Part shown: piece after piece, positions 9,184 through 17,666 of the stretch
Position numbering within the stretch: position 1 is the stretch's first letter
How the letters are laid out: every line of letters begins with the position of its first letter
Assembly (NCBI GenBank): GCA_020439995.1
Contig: JAGROY010000045.1
Span: 1 to 50,014, forward strand
Length of the DNA stretch: 50,014 nucleotides
Source: Verrucomicrobiia bacterium
GTDB taxonomy: Bacteria > Verrucomicrobiota > Verrucomicrobiia > Verrucomicrobiales > DEV007
Direction: 5' to 3'
Made by a program: the position numbers and the translations under genes
The notes under the pieces: generated by a model
The model's input: the letters and a program-made list of their open reading frames with translations, nothing else
Told to the model about the DNA's origin: nothing
Databases searched by the model: none

Positions 9184-12100
9184 CTAGCGGTTCAGAAACT
9201 TCCTCACCAGAATTGCGTCGCCCGCCGTCAGGTGGCCGTCAGCATCGGGATCCACGTAGGGAGGTGGGGAATTGCTTCCTATTGGCGGCGGAAGGGGGAG
9301 TGATCCGGCGAGAGCGGCTGAAAGTTGGCCCGCTTTGTTCAGTGTAGTGATAAGATTCAGCAGGTCCAATTGGCTGACGGAGCCATCGCTGTTCACATCT
9401 TCTGGCAGTGAACTGTTGTGCCACGGTCTTAATTGTCCCGGTGATGCTGAGCGGATCTTTCCGAAATTATCAGCGAGCAAATCGAAGTCGAATGCGGTGG
9501 TCTTTCCATCTCCATCGAAATCGCCGGTTTTCCAGCGCGCACTCGGATTTTGCTCCTCGAACGCAGCAAGCCAATGGATGACGTCTTTCAAATCTACCGC
9601 TCCGTCGAGATCCCAGTCGCCCATCCAGGAGTTCAGATTGCCGCTGTTCTCGACCAGATATTTCATGTCAAAGAAATGAATTGTTCCGTCTCCGGTCAAA
9701 TCATAGACAGGGTCAGAGTCCTGACGACGGATTGCGGCTGCCAGAACGTCAATGTCCTCATCGTTGATGATGCCATCTTCGTTGAAGTCGCCTGCCCGAG
9801 GCGGAGGGACGAAACGATAGAATCCGGCAGTACGAGCCCGGCGCACTGGGTCAATGTCTTCAACCAGGATGTCGCCAGTAAGTCCAGAGCGGATCGTCTG
9901 CCAGGTGAATTCGGATCCTGTCTGAGAATACTGGAGATCGTAAATTGCCCCTGACGGGCTTGTGAGTTGCAGGGCAAGCGTATTCGCATTGTTCCGGGTC
10001 ACGGTGGTCTGGGGTCTCGATGCCCGCACTGGTTGCGGTTCCTCTAGAATGGATTCCACGATTTCCTGCGGCAGCCCTTTGGCAACGGCCTCCAGGTCCG
10101 CCAGGGTTACCTTGCGGTCTCCATCGACGTCTGGAAAAATGCCTGCACCCGGATAGAATTGATCATTGGTAGTTGAGCTTCGCATCAGAATCAACACGAT
10201 TGAGATATCCCGAAGATCGACTGCGCCGTCTGCGAAAACGTCGAGCGGATTGGCTTGGTTTTGCCACGGGCTGGCGCTGAGACTTACAGTGATTGAGACC
10301 GTGGCAGAGGCCGAGTTGTAGCGGTCGGGTTCGAGCGGCGTAAACAATGCGGTTAAGACGTGAGAACCCGGGTTGAGCAAAGTTCCAGCGGGTGGCGTAT
10401 AGCTGAAATTACCCTCTGCACCCGTCGCCGTCGCGTTCAACTGATCGACTCCCAGTGCAGTGTCAGAAAAGATGGCTGCAGGAGAATTCCATGTGATGAC
10501 CGGCGTGGCTTTGGTGACAACGATTGTTATTGTCTTAGTGGCTTCTGCATAGAGCAGCGTGTTCGTTGGGGTGAAGGTGGCCTTTATCTTGCGGGAGCCT
10601 ACTTCCAGCACTGTGCCACTGGTGGGAGTTATTTGAGAGTTGTCTTCAAGCGTGTAACGGAAGCTGCCTGCGATCTGGGCAGTCGCATTCAACTGCGTGC
10701 CATCGATTGCTGTTCCGTAGGTAATGCCAGCAGGAGTATTCCAAAGGATTTCTGGCACCTGCTTTGGAGATACCGTAATCCGGACAGATGCAGAACCCGC
10801 TTCGTAGTTAAGAGATTGTGGCTGCGAAACCGTGAGGAGTTGGTCCGCTCCGACTGCCAGAATAGTTCCTGCCGGGGGCGTATAGACAAGGGTGCCCGGA
10901 GCGTCTGAAGTTGCATTCAGCTGGGCGATACCTAGGGCCGCGCCGAAGGTTATCGGTGTGGGATCATTCCAGGCGATCGTCGGAATGGCCTTATTCACTG
11001 TCAGTGTTTTCTTAGTAGTGACGGTCACGTAATTGATGACGTCTGTAGGAGTGAATTCCGCCGTCAAGGTGTGCTCGCCTGCATTCAAAATGTCTCCGGA
11101 CTTCGGCGTGTAACGCATCGTGCCTTCGATGTCCGTATGCGCGTTGAGCTGGGTTGTGCCCAGTGCTGTTCCAAAAGTGATTGCCGCTGGCGTGTCCCAT
11201 GTGACGACCGGAGTGGCCTGATTCACCTGTAGTGATACTGACTTTGTCGCAGGCGCGTAGTTAACGGTATCCGTCGGAGTGAATGTTGCTGTAAGTGGTT
11301 GCAGTCCGGCATTGAGTGTCGTGCCTGCGACAGGCGCGTAAGTGAAGGTTCCTGGGACACTGGCTGTGGCATTCAACTGGGCGCTGCCAAGTGAAGTGCT
11401 GAAGGTGATCGGCGCTGGTGTCGGCCATGTGATCACTGGGATATCCTTTGCCTCTACCACGATGGTGACGGTTTTCGTCGTGGGCAGGTAGTTATCGCTG
11501 TCGGTGGGAGCGAACGACACCGTTAGTTCGTGTTCGCCCATCTCCAACAACGCGCCTGAAGCTGGCGAGTAACTGAAATCTCCGGCGATGCTGCTGGATG
11601 TCGCATTTAATTGTGTCGAACTCAGTGCTGTGCCGACTTTGATTTCAGTTGGGTTGTTCCAGTCCAGGGTGGGAATCGCTTTTTCGACCAGGATGGTCAC
11701 TTCGATGTTGGCGGCGGCGATGTTCCCGGCATCTGCGGGAGTGAACTCTGCGAGGAGTGTGTGAACGCCTGCTTGGAGAACGTCGCCGGGTGCAGGCAGA
11801 TAGTCGAAGGTTCCAGGGACATCCGCTTCGGCATTCAATTGCGCTGCTCCCAGAGCCGTGCCGAATGTGATGGCGGCGGGGGTAGACCAGGAAATCACCG
11901 GAATCGCCCTGGTAACATTTATAGAGGTAGTCGCAGTGGCCTCGGTGTAGTTACCGGAGTCCGTTGGTGTGAAAAGCGCGGTAAGGGCCTGAGTTCCCGC
12001 CTCAAGAATGGTGCCGGTTCCTGGCGTGTAAGTAAAGGCACCCGCCACGTCTGTGGTTGCATTCAGTTGTGTGTCGTCCAGCGCGGTGCCAAATACGATT

Positions 12101-15100
12101 GCCTCCAGGGGATCGTCCCAGGTGATCACGGGTATCGCTTGATTTACCACCAGTGTCTCAGTGGCTGTGGCGGTCGTGTAGTTCGCGCTGTCGGTGGGGG
12201 TGAAAGTTACGGAAAGAGTTTTCGTTCCGGCTCCCAACACTGTTCCTGCTTCAGGTGTGTAGAGGAATGTTCCAGCCTGCGGTGATGTGGCATTCAGTTG
12301 TGCTGCATCCAGTGGTGTGCCGAATGTGATTGCGCTGGGAGTGATCCAGGTAAGAGCAGGAATGGCTTTGTTGACGACGACTGTGACCGCAGCGCTGGCT
12401 GGATTATAGTTCACGGTATCTGTGGGCGTGAAATTTACAGTCAGGGTGTGCGTGCCTGCATTCAGAAGCGTGCCAGAGGCAGGCGTGTAGCTGAACGTCC
12501 CGGCAACCGTTGCCGTAGCATTCAGCTGGGTGTCGCCTAGTGTGGTGCCAAATGTCATCGCGGCTGGTGGGCTCCAGGAGAGAGTCGGCGTGATCTTGCC
12601 GACTTCGATCGACACAGTCTTGCTGACGATAGTAAACTTCTGAGTATCGGAAGGGGTGAAGTGTGCGGCGAGCGTGTGAATTCCGGCATCGAGCACTGTT
12701 CCGCTTGGTGGCAGGTATGTGAATGTGCCAGTGGTGCTGGCTCCCGCGTTGAGCTGCGCCGCGCTGAGTGGTGTGCCAAAGTCGATGTCGGTCGGAGATA
12801 GCCAGAAGATGGTCGGTGTTTTTTTATCCGCGACGGTAAGTGCACCGTTGATTCTAGTAATGGTGTAGTTGGGGTCACTGCCACCGGTTACGACAATCGG
12901 GTAGACTCCGGCGGGGCTGGCGGTGACGGCGGTGGTAGAAAGTACGGGAGGGGTGCTGATCGAGGTATTGCCGTTTACGAATCCCGTGTAGATGGCTGTG
13001 AGTGGCGGATTGCTGGTGGCAATGTTCCGTCGCTTGTGATCCGCCGCGATTGTAAGCGGGGCGGGGGTGACTGCGATGGTGACGCTCTTGCTGGCTGCCA
13101 GATAGTTGGTGGATTCCGGTAAGGAAACCTGCAGTGGTTTAGCCGCGCCAGCAGTGGGAACGGAGCCTGCAGTTGGCGAATATATGAGCGTGCCCGGCGC
13201 GGTGCTGGTAGCATTCAGCTGAGCGGCAGTGAGCGGAGTGCCGTGAACGATCGCCGCAGGCGAATTCCAGGTGATCGCTGGAGCCGCTTTATCAACTGTC
13301 AGGCTGACGCTTTTGGTGGTGATGGAATAGTCGACGGTATTTGCCGGGGTAAAGGTGACGGTGAGTGTGTGTCCACCTGCATCCAGCACAGTGCCTGAAG
13401 CTGGCGAGTAAACGACCGTGCCCTCGATGTTTGCGGTTGCATTCAGCTGCAATTCATTAAGTGCCGTGCCATAGACGATGTTGGCAGGTGTGTTCCAGGC
13501 GATTGCTGGCACCTGTTTTGCGTTCACTGTGAGTGTTCCATCTACTCTGGTAATCGTGTAGTTGGGATCGCTTCCTCCTGTGACGACGACCGGGTAGGGG
13601 CCTGGGGGGCTCGATGTCAGCGCGGTGGTCGAAAGTGTCGGTGGGGTAGCAAGGCTGGTATCGCCATTCACCCAGTCGGTAGAGGTTGCTGTCAGTACGG
13701 GATTGGCAGACCCCTGATAGCGCAGCTTGTTGTCAGCGGCGATCGTTAGCGGCGCGGGTGTGACATCGATCTCGACCATCGCCGAGGCAGCGAGGTAATT
13801 TCCGGATTCGGGCAGCGTGACCTGGAGTTGCTGGGTAAGTCCGGCGTCCAGCACAGTGCCTGATGGAGGGCTGTAGGAAAGTGTGCCGGGGGAGCTGGCC
13901 GTGGCATTCAGTTGAGTGCTGTCGAGGGCTGTGCCGTAGACAATCGGCAACGGTGTTGCCCAGCTGATAGTTGGCATCGCTTTGTCAACAGTGAGCGTCA
14001 CCGTTGCTGTGGTTGCGGAATAAAGCACCGTGTCCGTGGGTGTGAAGGTCGCGGTGAGAATGTGGATGCCTGCATTCAGGATGGTGCTGGCTGGTGGCGA
14101 ATAGCTGAATGTGCCCGGGACGTCTGCTGTCGCGTTTAGCTGTGTGGCGTCGAGTTCTGTGGCGAAAGTGATGTTTGCTGGATCGATCCAGGTGATGACT
14201 GGAATCTGCTTGTCGGTTACGGTAAGCGTGCCATCGACGGCTACGATGGCGTAGTTCGGATCGCTGCCGCCGGTGACGGTGATCGGGTAGTCGCCGGCGA
14301 TGCTCAAGGTGTCCGCTGTGGTATCGAGCACGGGTGGAGTTGCGATCGTGCTGTCACCGTTTACGAAGCCGGAGTAGGTGGCGGTGAATGCGGGATTGAT
14401 CTCTCCCGTGGCGCGGAGTTTGTCGTCGGCCGTGATGGTTAGCGTTGCAGGCGCGACGTCGATGGTAACCATCGCGCTCGCAGCGAAATAGTTGGTGGAA
14501 GCTGGAAGGGTAGCCTGCAGTTCCTGCGCGATGCCGACGTCCAGCACTGTGCCTGCTGGAGGAGTATAGGCAATGGCAGCTGGAGAGTTTGAGGAGGCGT
14601 TGAGCTGCAATCCGCTGAGTGCTTCTCCATAGGTGAGTGGCGCCGGGGCATTCCAAGTAAGGGAAGGTGTGATTTTATCGACTACGATGGTCACATCCTG
14701 CGTGCTGGTAGTATACCGTGCCGCGTCTGTCGGTGTGAAAACGGTGGTAAGGGTCCGGGTGCCGGCGTCGAGCAGGGTACCCGTTGCCGGACTGTAGGTG
14801 AATGTTCCGGGAACATTGGCAGTTGCATTCAGCTGCGTGGTACCGAGCGGCGTGCCGTAGGGGATGCCAGCGGGATTGCTCCAGGTGATCACTGGAACTT
14901 CCTTGTCTGCGATCGTAAGGGTGCTGCCTGTTCGGGTGATGGAATAGTTGGGGTCGCTGCCGCCCGCCATGATGATAGGATACTGACCTGGAGGGGACGA
15001 TGAGGTGGCTGAAGTTGAGAGCGTGGGTGGGGTTGCAATCGCCGTGTCACCATTGACAAATCCTGTGTAAGTGGCCGTGAGCGGCGGGTTGGGCAGCCCG

Positions 15101-17553
15101 GCAGCCCGTGACACTGAATTAGCGGCAATGCTAAGTGGAGCGGGATCGACCGCGATGGTCACCGATTTGCTGGCTGCAGAATAGTTGGCGGACTCGGGAA
15201 GGGTCACTTGCAGCATCTGTGTTCCTGCTCCAGGCACTGTGCCGGATGGTGGCGAGTAGACGAGAGTGCCGGGAGCATTTGCACTCGCGTTCAGCTGCGT
15301 TCCGCCCAGAGCTGTGCCGTAGGTAATCGGGAGCGGAGAATTCCACGTGATCACTGGCAGCTCCTTGTTCACTGTCAGGGTTACCGTCTTGCTTACGGTT
15401 GCGTAGCGGGCGGTGTTCGCAGGAGTGAAATTGACCGTCAGTGGGTGGGTGCCTGCGCCGAGAACGCTGTAATTTCCGGGCGAGTAGCTGAAGCTCCCCG
15501 GCACATTTGCCGTCGCATTCAGCTGAAAGGGGCTGAGTTCTGTGCCGAACGTGATCGCTCCGGGAGTCGGCCACGAGATGATGGGGGCACGATCGAAAAT
15601 ATACGCTGAGCCGGTGGAGTTATCAGCCCGAAATGCGCCGACGATAGCGCGCTGTTCCGTGACTGCAACGGCACTGCCGTGGCGATCGCCGAAGGCGGCA
15701 TCGCTGGGAATCAGCGAGCCTTGTTTCCAAGTAGTGCCATTGAAGCGATAGATGTGAGCGGCCCCGGCGTCCGCGTTCGATGTGGAGGCGCCGACGACTA
15801 CCGTATCTCCGGACGCGGCTACCGCGCCACCGAAGTCCGTGGAAGTTCCCTCGCCTGGGTTTGGAGTCAACTTTGTCTCGTTCCAGGTGTTGCCCGTGTA
15901 GCGGAAAACATAGGCCGCGCCGGAAGTGGTGCTCATTTGTCCATGCGCCGGTGCGCCGGCAACAGCGACGTCGTCCGATATCGAAGCTGAGGTGCCGAAC
16001 TGATCACCGTTCGCTGCGTCGCTTGCAACGAGCTTTTTCTCTGCCTGCCAGGTCGTGCCGGTTTTTTTATAAATGTAAGCGGCACCCTTGGCGTTGTCAT
16101 TGCCTGGTGCGCCGACCAATGCGCGATCATCCTCAATGGAAACTGCCGATCCGAACAGGTCACCATTCGAAGCGTCGCTTGCTGTCAGCTTCTTGGTCTC
16201 GATCCAGCTGGCTCCGCTGCGCTGGAAAAGGTACGCGGCACCCTTGCTGTTTGTCAGGGGCGCGCCGACGATGATCGTTTCGCCTGAGATCGAAACCGAT
16301 TGCCCGAAGTGATGCCCCGCAGCGGCGTCGCTTGCGGTTAGCTTCTGCTCCTGCATCCACTGTGTTCCATTGTAGCGATACACATAGGCAGCTCCTGCGT
16401 CTGTTCCGCCGCTGTCGTGCTTGTAGGCACCGACGATCGCGACATTTCCTGAAACCGATACAGACAGTCCGAAGCCATCCGTCGCCGCGCCATCGCTGGC
16501 AGTCAGTTTTGTCTCCACCCATGTTGAGCCATTGTAACGATAAACATAGGCGGCTCCCGAGCCAGTTGCCGCTCCATTGTCAAGGTCTGCTCCAACCAGA
16601 GCGACATCTCCCGAAAGGGACACAGACATCCCAAACTGGTGAAAATCATTCGCCACGGCACCACTGGACTTCAGCTTGGCATTCTCGACAGATTGCGCAG
16701 GAACCGATGCTGCTTCCAGGGCGCGGATGAGTTCTGGAAGGATGACGTTCTCTGATCCCTCTGGTCTCGGGTGAAGGCCATCGTAAAAGTAGCTGTCCCA
16801 CTTTGCCGGGTCGGTGTTGTAAAGGTTGAGCCAGTTGGGATAGTGATCAATCAGCAGCAAGTTGCGTTCTTCTGCAACGTCCCGGTAGATTTGATAATAC
16901 TCGGCGATCTGCGGGCGGCTGGTGAGGTGCGATCCGGTCGGATTGTTCATCGTCATCAGGATGATTTCGATGTCCGGATTGAACGCGAGGTATTCGTCGA
17001 TAATGAAATTCAGATTGTCCCTCGAGTCCTGCTGCGACAGTTGATACGGCAGGTAGGCGTCGTTAATCGAATACTCAATGAACACAACGTCGGGCCTGGG
17101 GGATGATCCAATGATAAGGGGCAAAGCCCAGCGCTTGCCGCTCAGGTGTTCGTAAAGGGGGTGATCCCAGTTGGGATGATCCGATGCTCCCGCGCCGACT
17201 CCCCGGTTCCAGAGGCTGACGTTTTCAGGCTTGGGTGCCTGCGTTTTCAGCCAAGTCTGTAGTTGATCTGGCCAACCGGGAGCGCTAGCCGTAAGGCTCG
17301 TTCCCATCGTGACGATCCTACGATATTCGCCATCCCTGATCGCGTTCAGGAACTTGATCTGTTGAGACAAAGCAGTGCTGTGCAGCCCCATCATGAGCAT
17401 GATCAGCACTCCCCACAAGTTGATCTGATTCTTCCGTTTTATCCTGTTCACGCGTCTTTTTTCTAATGACCTCCGATCATTGCTGGAGACTGTTAGGTAG
17501 CGAAACGGTGCGAAGCAAACACTTTGTTGAGCCGAGACAAATGCGCGACGCAT
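9184..17553 (-). CDS. Giant secreted protein: SGNH hydrolase, FG-GAP propeller, Ig-like/MBG repeats, dockerin-like loops
   Basis: 2,789 residues. The ATG at 17553 has a GAGGA-type ribosome site but gives a 45-residue leader before the hydrophobic core. A GTG at residue 35 (17451) would give a normal signal peptide ending near ALSQ. Residues 70-290 form an SGNH/GDSL-type hydrolase: block I is TMGTSLT (GTS in place of GDS), then NRGVGAG, EYSINDAY and DGLHPRPEG with the catalytic Asp-His pair. Residues 295-655 hold seven FG-GAP-like repeats (DxFGxSVSxSGD...VGA), enough for one seven-bladed propeller. Residues 655-2430 hold 19 Ig-like modules and 4 MBG-like modules. The C-terminal 350 residues carry eight dockerin-like calcium loops (for example DFNEDGIINDED, DVNSDGSVSQLD). 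Likely a surface or extracellular carbohydrate-active or ester-cleaving adhesin; the substrate is unknown. It lies alone between recD2 and the kinase cluster. No LPXTG, PEP-CTERM or Por signal was seen. Confidence 0.9.
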   Translation of the reverse strand: MRRAFVSAQQSVCFAPFRYLTVSSNDRRSLEKRRVNRIKRKNQINLWGVLIMLMMGLHSTALSQQIKFLNAIRDGEYRRIVTMGTSLTASAPGWPDQLQTWLKTQAPKPENVSLWNRGVGAGASDHPNWDHPLYEHLSGKRWALPLIIGSSPRPDVVFIEYSINDAYLPYQLSQQDSRDNLNFIIDEYLAFNPDIEIILMTMNNPTGSHLTSRPQIAEYYQIYRDVAEERNLLLIDHYPNWLNLYNTDPAKWDSYFYDGLHPRPEGSENVILPELIRALEAASVPAQSVENAKLKSSGAVANDFHQFGMSVSLSGDVALVGADLDNGAATGSGAAYVYRYNGSTWVETKLTASDGAATDGFGLSVSVSGNVAIVGAYKHDSGGTDAGAAYVYRYNGTQWMQEQKLTASDAAAGHHFGQSVSISGETIIVGAPLTNSKGAAYLFQRSGASWIETKKLTASDASNGDLFGSAVSIEDDRALVGAPGNDNAKGAAYIYKKTGTTWQAEKKLVASDAANGDQFGTSASISDDVAVAGAPAHGQMSTTSGAAYVFRYTGNTWNETKLTPNPGEGTSTDFGGAVAASGDTVVVGASTSNADAGAAHIYRFNGTTWKQGSLIPSDAAFGDRHGSAVAVTEQRAIVGAFRADNSTGSAYIFDRAPIISWPTPGAITFGTELSPFQLNATANVPGSFSYSPGNYSVLGAGTHPLTVNFTPANTARYATVSKTVTLTVNKELPVITWNSPLPITYGTALGGTQLNASANAPGTLVYSPPSGTVPGAGTQMLQVTLPESANYSAASKSVTIAVDPAPLSIAANSVSRAAGLPNPPLTATYTGFVNGDTAIATPPTLSTSATSSSPPGQYPIIMAGGSDPNYSITRTGSTLTIADKEVPVITWSNPAGIPYGTPLGTTQLNATANVPGTFTYSPATGTLLDAGTRTLTTVFTPTDAARYTTSTQDVTIVVDKITPSLTWNAPAPLTYGEALSGLQLNASSNSPAAIAYTPPAGTVLDVGIAQELQATLPASTNYFAASAMVTIDVAPATLTITADDKLRATGEINPAFTATYSGFVNGDSTIATPPVLDTTADTLSIAGDYPITVTGGSDPNYAIVAVDGTLTVTDKQIPVITWIDPANITFATELDATQLNATADVPGTFSYSPPASTILNAGIHILTATFTPTDTVLYSATTATVTLTVDKAMPTISWATPLPIVYGTALDSTQLNATASSPGTLSYSPPSGTVLDAGLTQQLQVTLPESGNYLAASAMVEIDVTPAPLTIAADNKLRYQGSANPVLTATSTDWVNGDTSLATPPTLSTTALTSSPPGPYPVVVTGGSDPNYTITRVDGTLTVNAKQVPAIAWNTPANIVYGTALNELQLNATANIEGTVVYSPASGTVLDAGGHTLTVTFTPANTVDYSITTKSVSLTVDKAAPAITWNSPAAIVHGTPLTAAQLNATSTAPGTLIYSPTAGSVPTAGAAKPLQVSLPESTNYLAASKSVTIAVTPAPLTIAADHKRRNIATSNPPLTAIYTGFVNGNTSISTPPVLSTTAVTASPAGVYPIVVTGGSDPNYTITRINGALTVADKKTPTIFWLSPTDIDFGTPLSAAQLNAGASTTGTFTYLPPSGTVLDAGIHTLAAHFTPSDTQKFTIVSKTVSIEVGKITPTLSWSPPAAMTFGTTLGDTQLNATATVAGTFSYTPASGTLLNAGTHTLTVNFTPTDTVNYNPASAAVTVVVNKAIPALTWITPSAITFGTPLDAAQLNATSPQAGTFLYTPEAGTVLGAGTKTLSVTFTPTDSANYTTATATETLVVNQAIPVITWDDPLEAIVFGTALDDTQLNATTDVAGAFTYTPGTGTILEAGTQALTALFTPTDSGNYTEATATTSINVTRAIPVISWSTPAAITFGTALGAAQLNAEADVPGTFDYLPAPGDVLQAGVHTLLAEFTPADAGNIAAANIEVTILVEKAIPTLDWNNPTEIKVGTALSSTQLNATSSSIAGDFSYSPASGALLEMGEHELTVSFAPTDSDNYLPTTKTVTIVVEAKDIPVITWPTPAPITFSTSLGSAQLNATASVPGTFTYAPVAGTTLNAGLQPLTATFTPTDTVNYAPATKSVSLQVNQATPVVTWDTPAAITFGTALGTTQLNAHTDIEGTMRYTPKSGDILNAGEHTLTAEFTPTDVINYVTVTTKKTLTVNKAIPTIAWNDPTPITFGAALGIAQLNATSDAPGTLVYTPPAGTILAVGADQLLTVSQPQSLNYEAGSASVRITVSPKQVPEILWNTPAGITYGTAIDGTQLNATAQIAGSFRYTLEDNSQITPTSGTVLEVGSRKIKATFTPTNTLLYAEATKTITIVVTKATPVITWNSPAAIFSDTALGVDQLNATATGAEGNFSYTPPAGTLLNPGSHVLTALFTPLEPDRYNSASATVSITVSLSASPWQNQANPLDVFADGAVDLRDISIVLILMRSSTTNDQFYPGAGIFPDVDGDRKVTLADLEAVAKGLPQEIVESILEEPQPVRASRPQTTVTRNNANTLALQLTSPSGAIYDLQYSQTGSEFTWQTIRSGLTGDILVEDIDPVRRARTAGFYRFVPPPRAGDFNEDGIINDEDIDVLAAAIRRQDSDPVYDLTGDGTIHFFDMKYLVENSGNLNSWMGDWDLDGAVDLKDVIHWLAAFEEQNPSARWKTGDFDGDGKTTAFDFDLLADNFGKIRSASPGQLRPWHNSSLPEDVNSDGSVSQLDLLNLITTLNKAGQLSAALAGSLPLPPPIGSNSPPPYVDPDADGHLTAGDAILVRKFLNR
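10265..15595 (-). repeat. Tandem Ig-like/MBG module array inside the giant gene
   Basis: Nineteen modules of about 75 residues share the frame 'ITWxxPxxITFGTxLxxxQLNATAxxxGxFxYxPxxGTxLxAGxHxLTxxFTPTDxxxYxxAxxxVxxxV'. In the first half, four MBG-like modules of about 78 residues (each with GFVNGDT and GGSDPNY-type motifs) follow every second Ig module. This gives four A-B-MBG super-units of about 690 bp, with MBG starts near 15136, 14448, 13755 and 13060. From about 12823 down to 10265 there are 11 Ig modules with no MBG module. Copies are clearly related in protein but diverged in DNA. Confidence 0.85.
15590..16670 (-). repeat. Seven FG-GAP-type repeats inside the giant gene
   Basis: Seven units of about 50 residues, each with a D-x-FG-x-SVS-x-SGD-x-x-x-VGA core followed by GAAYVYRYNG-like and LTASDAA-like segments. 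The seventh has DRHG in place of DxFG. Seven such repeats match an integrin-alpha-like seven-bladed beta-propeller placed between the hydrolase domain and the Ig-like stalk. Confidence 0.8.
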
Positions 17554-17666
17554 GTTTCCTCGATCGGTTGGCTGTAAACGGATTATCCGGGCGTTGAATC
17601 TCGCTGCTTTTTAACGATCGATTAACGTTGGAGCGACCGTTGCACCGGCGGTACTTTCGCGAAATG

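Noticed and set aside
10265..15595. Regular repeats that could suggest a CRISPR array.
   Set aside because: They are in frame, about 225 bp long, diverged and encode Ig-like modules.
17554..17666. A possible promoter or operator with TTAACGATCGATTAACG between recD2 and the giant gene.
   Set aside because: The symmetry is partial and no matching boxes or second copy were found.
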